Shown here piece by piece: positions 1 to 5,192 of a stretch of 5,192 bases of DNA. Origin of the DNA: a bacterium (GTDB taxonomy: Bacteria; Patescibacteria; Saccharimonadia; Saccharimonadales; UBA4665); NCBI GenBank assembly GCA_021778165.1, contig JAJYCU010000057.1, forward strand, positions 1 through 5,192, read 5' to 3'. The notes beneath the pieces are model-generated. The model did not search any database and had not been told where the DNA came from. It worked only from the letters and a program-made list of their open reading frames with translations. Position 1 is the stretch's first letter, and every line of letters starts with the position of its first letter. The position numbers were made by a program, and so were the translations under genes.

Positions 1-1
1 T

Positions 2-235
2 TATGCTCTTGGGCTTAATCGGCACGCTCAAATCGGTACAACACATCGAGATGCTTTTAGACATGCTTCGGCAGACACCATTAGCTCAGCTATAGCAACT
101 AACTCTATTATTCTGAGCACTCAAGGTTTGCCTAGTCTTAATAATTGGACAGGCTTAGTTTTGAGTATATGGACAATCGGTATGACTTATCCGACTAAAA
201 AGAGAATAGAAGCAGCCGACAAACATTATAAATAA
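2..235 (+). CDS. C-terminal fragment of an unrecognised protein
   Basis: An open frame enters from the left edge and ends at TAA 233-235, giving the last 77 residues of a longer protein; the start lies outside the window. The visible part begins YALGLNRHAQIGTTHRDAF and ends EAADKHYK. It has a His-rich stretch (HRDAFRHA at about residues 19-26 of the fragment), then a Ser/Thr/Ala/Ile-rich stretch and a modestly hydrophobic WTGLVLSIWTIGM segment. That segment could be a buried helix or a weak membrane segment; the tail is charged (KKRIEAADKHYK). The DAFRHA word resembles a motif I recall from uncharacterised His-containing domains, but eight residues cannot carry a family call. It converges with the minus-strand YbjQ-like gene, leaving 10 nt between the two stop codons. 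It is the only long frame in this stretch and it reaches a clean stop, so it is probably a real gene end. No function is assigned. Confidence 0.6.
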   Translation, partial: YALGLNRHAQIGTTHRDAFRHASADTISSAIATNSIILSTQGLPSLNNWTGLVLSIWTIGMTYPTKKRIEAADKHYK

Positions 236-245
236 AATTAAAATC

Positions 246-1436
246 TTAAGTAGTTTGTTTTGCTTTAATTAATTGATCCTGTACAGTTGTTGAATAAAGT
301 TTATCTGCTTTATTTGTATAAGTAACTTTATCTTTAATAACAGCTTGCACCGGTAATTGATCAGAAGTGGTTTTAAGATAATTAACTTTTTTGACAGCTG
401 AACCAATCGCTAAAAATTCAACTAAACCATTGCCTAAATCATAAATGTAGGTCTTAATACCGACTATTAAATCAGCATTTACTTCTTGAGCTTGTTGTTG
501 TAACTTCTTGATTGATTGCTCTCTTGCACCATAAATCAATTGAGTTAAATCACTAATTTCACCCTTAACTATATTTTTTAACATTGTTTTTATTCCACCA
601 ATTACTCCGAGGGAATAAACACTTGTGCCTAAAACTAATTTTAATGGCGCATAGCCTGTTTTAGCTAAGTTCCATGTTTCTTCGGCAGTCAAATCAGAAG
701 TTATAACATCTCCAAGCTCCTGGGCTAAAGGTTCGAGTTGAGAGTTATAGCTAGCGGTTCCTATCATCATCATTTCTTGAACATTAGTTGAAACTAGAGG
801 AATGATTGTAGTTCTTATACCAACTACTGCATTGGCATTAAATTGTTTAGCTTCAGCGGTTATTCTTTTTAAAGCTTCATTTCTAGTTATACTAAAAATA
901 TCACTATACTCTTTAACTTCACCTCTTAATAATTGCCTAAATTCTCCCAGTAAGCCTCGACCAATTCCAATAGAATAAGCAATATTACCAAAAACAAACT
1001 TTAATGGTGCGTAACCAGCATCAAGTTGACAAAAAAGTTCTTGGCCATCTGATGAAGTTGAGAATTTTTGACTCATTTGATTATCTGAACGGTGAACAGT
1101 TGAACCAATTGATAGAAACTCTATATTACCGGCATGAAAGATTAATTCACTCGTTACACTAGCTGCTCCGGCTCCACCGGATTTATTTAATTCTGCTTCA
1201 AATCTTTCTAAACTTAAACGGCGACCCTCAGAAATCATATTTGTCATTTGTTTTAGCTCTCCACCATACGCAGTTTTGATAGAGGTACCAATTGAACCAA
1301 TAAAACCTAATGAAAAAACACTATTGCCGACAAGCATATCACCCGGGGTGAAACCATAAAGTCCTAAACAATATATTTCATTACCCGATAGTTCTGAGTA
1401 GATAACTGAATTGTCTGAAGGAGGGTTGTTATTCAT
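246..1436 (-). CDS. Protein with three tandem YbjQ-like (DUF74) domains
   Basis: Three consecutive copies of a YbjQ-like fold (the 'heavy-metal-binding' DUF74 family) are visible, roughly residues 22-116, 141-231 and 261-352 of the 396-residue product. Each opens with a related motif (GFTPGDMLVGNSVFSLG, GYAPLKFVFGNIAYSIG, GYAPLKLVLGTSVYSLG). Each continues through a charged helix and ends with a strand pair such as NADLIVGIKTYIYDL...FLAIGSAV. Copy 1 is the most divergent, with SGGAGAASV in place of NA(N/D)xxVGI. A Lys/Thr-rich tail of about 44 residues follows. There is no signal peptide or membrane segment, so it is probably cytosolic. The family usually has one domain of about 100 residues and its biochemical role is unsettled; cysteines are few, so metal binding is not evident. 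ATG at 1436 is chosen; an in-frame TTG at 1484 would add 16 residues (MRYLNFDPFK...) unlike the domain. Neither start has a clear Shine-Dalgarno. The gene is divergent from the 1530 gene. Confidence 0.85.
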   Translation of the reverse strand: MNNNPPSDNSVIYSELSGNEIYCLGLYGFTPGDMLVGNSVFSLGFIGSIGTSIKTAYGGELKQMTNMISEGRRLSLERFEAELNKSGGAGAASVTSELIFHAGNIEFLSIGSTVHRSDNQMSQKFSTSSDGQELFCQLDAGYAPLKFVFGNIAYSIGIGRGLLGEFRQLLRGEVKEYSDIFSITRNEALKRITAEAKQFNANAVVGIRTTIIPLVSTNVQEMMMIGTASYNSQLEPLAQELGDVITSDLTAEETWNLAKTGYAPLKLVLGTSVYSLGVIGGIKTMLKNIVKGEISDLTQLIYGAREQSIKKLQQQAQEVNADLIVGIKTYIYDLGNGLVEFLAIGSAVKKVNYLKTTSDQLPVQAVIKDKVTYTNKADKLYSTTVQDQLIKAKQTT

Positions 1437-1529
1437 TATTCTTATAAGTTTAAGCTTAAAGGGATCGAAATTCAAATATCTCAAAAAAATATTTTATTTA
1501 TTTAGCTTATATCATTTAAAATATTTAAA
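1437..1529. promoter_or_regulatory. Divergent intergenic promoter region with possible leaderless starts
   Basis: This 93-nt, very AT-rich gap must hold the promoters of both flanking genes. On the plus strand TAAAAT (1517-1522) lies 7 nt before the ATG at 1530, which would put the transcript start at or next to the start codon. On the minus strand TATAAG (complement of 1441-1446) lies 4 nt before the ATG at 1436, or could serve a slightly internal start. No convincing -35 box is seen on either side, and no GGAGG-like sequence precedes either start codon. Both assignments are inferences from short matches in AT-rich DNA. Confidence 0.35.
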
Positions 1530-2042
1530 ATGGATAGCAAACTAATTATAGTGGATGAACCATATCAAACAGATTATTCTTATCAATTAACTCAGCCAGT
1601 TGGTAAAAATTTTGAAGATGATTTTTCACCTGATCTAACGCCAGCCCAAATGCTAAAACTAGGCATATTCGGAGGAAATTATTTTTCAAAAATACCGGCT
1701 GAATTTCCTAATGAATGGTTCGATGAAGTCAAATTAGCAAAAAATGGTAAAGCAAATCCTAAATTAAATTATTTTCTAGTTAACGCCAGCCAGCCGCTGA
1801 AAGTATGGCAAGAAAAAGGTTGGATTTACCCTAATGATCCACTGGGGTGGTTTCTTTGGTATTGTCGTTACTACTATGGAAGAAGAATTAAAAACGAAGA
1901 TGTAAGACAAATTAAAAGGTGGAAAGCTATTAAAAGACATGCCGCTCAAATTAAAGCAAACTGTTCACCAACTGATTTGTTTTGCAGACCAAAACAACGT
2001 CAAGCTTTACTACACTGGGCATACGATTCCAGAAAAATCTAA
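1530..2042 (+). CDS. Conserved hypothetical protein, 170 aa, WAYDSRKI C-terminus
   Basis: A complete frame from ATG 1530 to TAA 2040-2042. I recognise the pattern of a conserved family of unknown function that I recall from diverse bacteria and some fungi; I know no assigned activity. Conserved-looking blocks are LTPAQMLKLGIFGGNYF (residues 36-52), NASQPLKVWQEKGWIYPNDP (85-104), and the aromatic WFLWYCRYYYGRR (107-119). The basic RQIKRWKAIKRHAAQI (126-141) and the end block LFCRPKQRQALLHWAYDSRKI (150-170) complete the set. The second half is rich in Trp, Tyr, Arg and Lys, with Cys 112, 145 and 152, which suggests a basic, possibly nucleic-acid-binding, soluble protein; that is inference only. 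There is no signal peptide or membrane helix. The start has no Shine-Dalgarno and may be leaderless. The next gene, ileS, has its own promoter 40 nt downstream, so the two need not be co-transcribed. The family's C-terminal block falls right at the stop, so the protein looks full length. Confidence 0.82.
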   Translation: MDSKLIIVDEPYQTDYSYQLTQPVGKNFEDDFSPDLTPAQMLKLGIFGGNYFSKIPAEFPNEWFDEVKLAKNGKANPKLNYFLVNASQPLKVWQEKGWIYPNDPLGWFLWYCRYYYGRRIKNEDVRQIKRWKAIKRHAAQIKANCSPTDLFCRPKQRQALLHWAYDSRKI

Positions 2043-2078
2043 TATTTTCAATATCAAGCTCAAAAATCACCAGATTCA

Positions 2079-2087
2079 TGCTATAAT
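2079..2087 (+). promoter_or_regulatory. Extended -10 promoter of the ileS leader
   Basis: TGCTATAAT at 2079-2087 is a perfect extended -10 element (TGn followed by TATAAT at 2082-2087). No good -35 box is visible 16-18 nt upstream, which the TGn motif can compensate. A transcript would begin near 2094, about 33 nt before the first stem of the T-box. A 7-bp A/T-only hairpin (2104-2110 with 2117-2123) falls in the early transcript. The position between the end of the upstream gene and the riboswitch supports a dedicated ileS promoter. Confidence 0.65.
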
Positions 2088-2126
2088 GTGATTATTAAAA
2101 CGTAATTAAATTTATTTTTAATTGAA

Positions 2127-2141
2127 GCGAATATCAATCGC
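2127..2141 (+). promoter_or_regulatory. Ultrashort Stem I with AUC isoleucine specifier loop
   Basis: GCGA (2127-2130) pairs with TCGC (2138-2141) around the 7-nt loop ATATCAA. The loop centre is ATC (2133-2135), complementary to the GAU anticodon of tRNA-Ile, and it is followed by a purine (A2136), as is usual after T-box specifiers. A classical Stem I is around 100 nt with distal loops that dock on the tRNA elbow; here none of that exists. Specifier identity and downstream gene agree (Ile and ileS). Confidence 0.8.
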
Positions 2142-2232
2142 AAGTTGGCAGAAGAAAAGGGTACATTCCCTAAGTAGAACTCGCCCGGGTAGCCCGTAAT
2201 AGCCTCAACAATTAAGAGCCGACCTGTCGGAA

Positions 2233-2266
2233 TTCGGATGGTACCTCCAAGTTAATTGGATCCGAA
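2233..2266 (+). promoter_or_regulatory. T-box antisequestrator with tRNA acceptor-end bulge
   Basis: Helix A1 pairs TTCGGA (2233-2238) with TCCGAA (2261-2266), 6 bp. The 7-nt bulge TGGTACC (2239-2245) follows. Helix A2 pairs TCCAA (2246-2250) with TTGGA (2256-2260), 5 bp, with loop GTTAA. The 3' strands of the two helices are contiguous, exactly as in the T-box antiterminator/antisequestrator. In the bulge, TGGT is complementary to an ACCA tRNA 3' end, matching the A73 discriminator expected for tRNA-Ile. The helix sequences differ from the canonical AGGGTGGNACCGCG, but pairing is kept. Confidence 0.88.
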
Positions 2267-2292
2267 ATGTCTATGTATTAATTGAAAAGAGG
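2244..2292 (+). promoter_or_regulatory. Predicted sequestrator fold hiding the ileS ribosome-binding site
   Basis: CCTC (2244-2247) is complementary to GAGG (2289-2292), the core of the ileS Shine-Dalgarno. Just inside, TTAATT (2252-2257) can pair with AATTGA (2280-2285), 6 bp including one G-U. A small internal loop separates the two helices. The 5' strands overlap the UGGUACC bulge and helix A2 of the antisequestrator, so the two folds exclude each other. This is the arrangement required for a translational OFF state. Pairing was found by eye; stability was not computed. Confidence 0.6.
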
Positions 2293-2293
2293 A
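2287..2293 (+). promoter_or_regulatory. ileS ribosome-binding site
   Basis: AAGAGGA lies 9 nt before ATG 2303 and is the only good Shine-Dalgarno in the window. It decides the ileS start: the upstream in-frame TTG at 2282 precedes it and has no site of its own. It is also the target of the predicted sequestrator. Confidence 0.8.
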
Positions 2294-2302
2294 ATATACA
2301 AG

Positions 2303-5188
2303 ATGGCTGATAAAAAACATTTTCTAGCTGAAATAGAAGAAACAATTTTAAACAATTGGAAACAAGAAAAAACATTTGAAAAAAGTATAGAGCAACGTTC
2401 CAATAATAAGGAATTTATTTTTTATGATGGTCCACCATTTGCAAATGGACTCCCTCATTATGGGCATGTCGTTCAAACAACAATAAAAGATGCGATAACT
2501 CGCTACAAAACAATGCAGGGTTTTAAAGTTGATCGTCGTGTCGGATGGGATACTCATGGCCTGCCAATTGAATATGCAATTGAAAAAGAGCATGATTTCA
2601 AGGGTAAACAAGATATAGTTGCCTACGGCATTGAAAAATTTAATCAAGAATGTAGAGATTCAGTTTTTAAATATAAAGAAATATGGGAAAACCTATTTGT
2701 TAGGTTAGGCCGATGGGCAGATTTCTCTGAAACCTATACAACTATGGATCAAGATTATATCGAAAGCGTCTGGTCGGTTTTTAAAACTATATACGATAAA
2801 GGTCTTATTTATAAAGATTTTCGCTCAAGTCCATATTGTCCAAGATGTGCTACTCCTTTATCTAATTTTGAATTAAATCAAGGCTACCAAGACAATATAG
2901 AAGATCCAAGCCTATACGTTAAATTTAAGCTTGAAGATGAGGACGCGTTTTTATTAGGCTGGACTACAACTCCTTGGAGCTTACCGGGTAATGCAGCTAT
3001 TGCTCTTAACCCTGAAGCAGTTTATTTATATGTTGAGCTAGAAGATGATAACGACAAAAAAGAGACTTTAATTTTAGCTAAAAATCGATTGAGTTGCTTA
3101 AACTCTGATGATTATAAAATAATTAAAGAAGTTCAAGCCAGCCAGTTAATCGGTAAAAGTTATCTACCTCTCTTTAATCTTAATTATATTAATGATTTAG
3201 AAGGGAAAGAAAACCTATATAAAATATGGGCGGCTGAATTTGTTTCAATCGAAGACGGTTCAGGAGTGTTACATGTCGCACCAGCTTTTGGTGAAGATGA
3301 CTTAAAACTTGGTAAAGAGAATAATATCCCAGTATTATTAACAATTAATGAATTTGGTAAAGTGAAATCTGGTATTGGCCTTGACCCTGAAATAGAAAAT
3401 AAATTCTTTAAATCAGCTGATAAGTTAATAATTGAATCTCTAACCAAACAAGATTTTGTTTTTGCGGCCGAAACCATCAAACATACTTATCCATTCTGTT
3501 GGCGTTGTGATACTCCTCTACTTTATTATGCTACTGATTCATGGCTCGTTAAGGTTTCGACAATGGTCGATAAATTAACTAGTAACAATCAAAAAATTAA
3601 CTGGACACCAAAACATATAAGAGATGGCCGATTTGGTAATTGGTTAGCTAATGCCAGGGACTGGTCCATCTCACGTAATCGTTTCTGGGGTGCGCCTTTA
3701 CCTGTCTGGGTAACTGATGATGGCGAAATTACAGTTATTGGCAGTTTAGAAGAACTTAAAGCTAGAGCAATCGACCCAAGTTTAATATCTGACTTGCACC
3801 GTCCTTATATCGACAAAGTTATGATTAAAACTGAATCTGGTAAAATTGCCAAAAGAATCGATGAAGTTTTTGACTGTTGGTTTGAATCAGGCTCAATGCC
3901 TTTTGCTCAAAATCATTATCCTTTTGAAAATAAAGATAACTTAAATAACATTTTTCCAGCTGACTTCATCGCTGAAGCTATTGATCAAACTAGAGGCTGG
4001 TTTTACACCTTACACGTCATCGCTGTAGCTCTATTTGATGAACCTGCCTATAAAAATGTCATATGTAGTGGATGGGTAGTAGCAGCTGACGGAGAAAAAC
4101 TTTCTAAAAGAAAAAAGAACTACGCACCGATGGACGAAGTCTTAGACCAATTCGGAGTCGATACTTTAAGATTTTTTATGGCTAGTAGCCCGATTGTTAA
4201 TGGAGAAGATGTCCGCTTCTCGACTTCTTTACTTCAAGAAGTTCAACGAAAAATATTTATGACACTTAATAATAGTTTTAACTTCTATAAACTTTATGCC
4301 GATATAGACCATTTTAAGCCTGAAAAAATATTAATAGAACCAACACCAACTAATGTTTTAGACCGATGGATATTAGCTAGGTTGAATCAAGTAATTTTAG
4401 ATGTTACTAAACATCTCGATAATTATCGATTAGATAAAGCGACCCAACCAATCGAATTATTGCTCGATGATCTAAGTAATTGGTATATTAGAAGATCCAG
4501 ACGACGATTCTGGAAAAATGATAACGATAGTGATAAATTATCAGCCTATGAAACCTTAAATTATACACTCCTAAGAGTCTGCCAATTACTTGCGCCTTTC
4601 TCACCATTTTTAGTTGATCATATCTGGCAAGAATTAACCAAAGAAAGCAACCTATCACAATCAGTTCATCTAAGTGATTGGCCTAATAATACAACCATTT
4701 CTGAAGATAATATTATTATTGAAATGTCTAAAACCAGAGATTTCATTAACCAAGGGTTGGCTCAAAGAGCTAATTCGAGCATCAAAGTAAGACAACCATT
4801 AGCCAGCTTCACAATCTTAGATCTAAATAAAAATTACTGGGAAATCATTGCCGAAGAACTAAATGTTAAGAAAATTATTATCGGGAAAGAGTTAGCACTA
4901 GACACTAATCTTACTCAGGCCTTAAAAGAAGAGGGGATTGCTCGTGAAGTAATTAGAAATATTCAGAGTTTCCGAAAACAAGCTAACTTTAATGTTGAAG
5001 ATCGTATAGCAATTAAACTAACTACCACCGATGAGGCAATTCAGAAAGCTCTTATAAACCAAAAAGAGCTTATCGATACTGAAACATTAACCTCAAAAGA
5101 TTTATCGACTGATGACCAAATTGAATACTCTGGCGAATTTAAAGTAAATGGTGTCGGTATTGAACTATCGATTTCAAGAATAAAATAA
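2303..5188 (+). CDS. ileS: Isoleucyl-tRNA synthetase (IleRS2, eukaryote-like type)
   Basis: This cytosolic class I aminoacyl-tRNA synthetase activates isoleucine with ATP, charges tRNA-Ile and edits misactivated valine. The product has 961 residues, full length for the type. Visible in order: the HIGH signature as HYGH (52-55) within DGPPFANGLPHYGH; GWDTHGLPIE (81-90); CPRC (179-182); the CP1 editing domain with GWTTTPWSLPGN (219-230) and HVAPAFGEDD (324-333). Then come CWRC (399-402); WSISRNRFWGAPLPVW (454-469); DCWFESGSMP (524-533); the KMSKS loop as KLSKR (599-603) followed by KKNY; and the anticodon-binding region with LSNWYIRRSRRRFW (724-737). HYGH and K-x-S-K-R-KKNY are features of the eukaryote-like IleRS2 branch, often mupirocin-tolerant. 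No Cys occurs after about residue 760, so the C-terminal zinc module of type 1 enzymes is absent. ATG 2303 is chosen for its Shine-Dalgarno. Expression is probably set by the T-box leader. It ends TAA 5186-5188. Confidence 0.97.
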   Translation: MADKKHFLAEIEETILNNWKQEKTFEKSIEQRSNNKEFIFYDGPPFANGLPHYGHVVQTTIKDAITRYKTMQGFKVDRRVGWDTHGLPIEYAIEKEHDFKGKQDIVAYGIEKFNQECRDSVFKYKEIWENLFVRLGRWADFSETYTTMDQDYIESVWSVFKTIYDKGLIYKDFRSSPYCPRCATPLSNFELNQGYQDNIEDPSLYVKFKLEDEDAFLLGWTTTPWSLPGNAAIALNPEAVYLYVELEDDNDKKETLILAKNRLSCLNSDDYKIIKEVQASQLIGKSYLPLFNLNYINDLEGKENLYKIWAAEFVSIEDGSGVLHVAPAFGEDDLKLGKENNIPVLLTINEFGKVKSGIGLDPEIENKFFKSADKLIIESLTKQDFVFAAETIKHTYPFCWRCDTPLLYYATDSWLVKVSTMVDKLTSNNQKINWTPKHIRDGRFGNWLANARDWSISRNRFWGAPLPVWVTDDGEITVIGSLEELKARAIDPSLISDLHRPYIDKVMIKTESGKIAKRIDEVFDCWFESGSMPFAQNHYPFENKDNLNNIFPADFIAEAIDQTRGWFYTLHVIAVALFDEPAYKNVICSGWVVAADGEKLSKRKKNYAPMDEVLDQFGVDTLRFFMASSPIVNGEDVRFSTSLLQEVQRKIFMTLNNSFNFYKLYADIDHFKPEKILIEPTPTNVLDRWILARLNQVILDVTKHLDNYRLDKATQPIELLLDDLSNWYIRRSRRRFWKNDNDSDKLSAYETLNYTLLRVCQLLAPFSPFLVDHIWQELTKESNLSQSVHLSDWPNNTTISEDNIIIEMSKTRDFINQGLAQRANSSIKVRQPLASFTILDLNKNYWEIIAEELNVKKIIIGKELALDTNLTQALKEEGIAREVIRNIQSFRKQANFNVEDRIAIKLTTTDEAIQKALINQKELIDTETLTSKDLSTDDQIEYSGEFKVNGVGIELSISRIK

Positions 5189-5192
5189 TGCC

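Larger units (their letters stand above)
2127..2292 (+). promoter_or_regulatory. Translational T-box riboswitch for isoleucine (ileS leader)
   Basis: The leader holds the ordered parts of a T-box. Stem I is a 4-bp hairpin, GCGA/TCGC, with loop ATATCAA carrying the Ile codon AUC (2133-2135). Stem II lies within about 2144-2209: GGG(2159-2161)/CCC(2168-2170) caps an internal loop with GAAGAA opposite AAGTAGAA, like the S-turn of T-box Stem II. GGC 2147-2149 can close on GCC 2183-2185 or 2202-2204, and GTTG 2144-2147 on CAAC 2206-2209. CGGG/CCCG (2186-2189/2193-2196) may belong to the IIA/B element. Stem III is CCGA/TCGG (2219-2222/2227-2230). The antisequestrator with its UGGUACC bulge follows at 2233-2266. 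No U-run follows, so it should control translation by exposing the ileS Shine-Dalgarno when uncharged tRNA-Ile binds. The ultrashort Stem I with the specifier in its terminal loop matches the class known for actinobacterial ileS. The exact Stem II/IIA-B pairing is uncertain. Confidence 0.88.

Noticed and set aside
219..258. Inverted repeat ACAAAC/GTTTGT between the convergent genes as a terminator
   Set aside because: Only 6 bp with a 28-nt loop, inside AT-rich DNA; too weak to call.
1437..1484. TTG start extending the YbjQ-like protein by 16 residues
   Set aside because: The added residues do not resemble the domain and no ribosome-binding site precedes the TTG; ATG 1436 is favoured, though not proven.
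2041..2054. AATATT...AATAT hairpin after the 1530-2042 gene as a terminator
   Set aside because: All A/T, very short, and not followed by a U-tract.
2186..2196. CGGGTAGCCCG as a stand-alone intrinsic terminator
   Set aside because: No T-run follows; its position fits the IIA/B part of the T-box better.
2282..2302. TTG start for ileS seven codons upstream
   Set aside because: It precedes the Shine-Dalgarno (2287-2293) and lies inside the sequestrator; ATG 2303 has correct spacing.
2348..2647. Minus-strand 99-codon open frame inside ileS
   Set aside because: It lies entirely antisense to the conserved catalytic N-terminus of IleRS, has no recognisable motifs, and is a shadow of the coding strand.
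3184..3480. Minus-strand 98-codon open frame inside ileS
   Set aside because: Antisense to the CP1 editing region, with low-complexity translation and no supporting start signals.
5188..5192. Possible start of a next gene overlapping the ileS stop (TAATG)
   Set aside because: Only five bases are visible and no clear ribosome-binding site precedes it; it cannot be supported from this window.

Overview
The window is AT-rich bacterial DNA with compact, closely packed genes read by the standard bacterial code. The long isoleucyl-tRNA synthetase frame runs uninterrupted, uses TGG for Trp and GGN for Gly, and gives no sign of UGA recoding. The synthetase is of the eukaryote-like type (IleRS2). It sits beside a conserved hypothetical protein and a multi-domain YbjQ-like protein. 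This mix, with the low GC and small intergenic gaps, would fit a Patescibacteria/CPR-like genome (Saccharibacteria is one candidate), but the sequence alone does not prove it. 

Layout: (1) 2-235, + strand: the C-terminal 77 residues of an unrecognised protein. (2) 246-1436, - strand: a 396-residue protein built from three successive YbjQ-like (DUF74) domains, convergent with the first gene across a 10-nt gap. (3) 1437-1529: a short AT-rich divergent promoter region with no good ribosome-binding site on either side, so both flanking genes may be leaderless or nearly so. (4) 1530-2042, + strand: a 170-residue conserved protein of unknown function. (5) 2043-2302: a 260-nt regulatory leader. (6) 2303-5188, + strand: ileS, a complete 961-residue isoleucyl-tRNA synthetase.

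The main find is the ileS leader. An extended -10 promoter (TGCTATAAT) is followed by what reads as a complete translational T-box riboswitch. It has a very short Stem I whose terminal loop carries an AUC isoleucine specifier, and a Stem II region with an AGTA/GAA S-turn-like internal loop. A GC-rich small hairpin (possible IIA/B element) and a Stem III hairpin follow. Next comes an antisequestrator with the diagnostic 7-nt UGGUACC bulge between two perfect helices. A competing fold pairs part of that element with the ileS Shine-Dalgarno sequence. No U-tract follows, so control should be of translation initiation. The expected logic is that uncharged tRNA-Ile (GAU anticodon, 3' ACCA end) pairs with AUC and UGGU, stabilises the antisequestrator, frees the ribosome-binding site and raises IleRS synthesis. 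Charged tRNA cannot do this. The layout resembles the ultrashort-Stem-I ileS T-boxes described in Actinobacteria. Finding one in an AT-rich, possibly CPR, genome, with flanks unlike the canonical T-box consensus, is the observation most worth following up.
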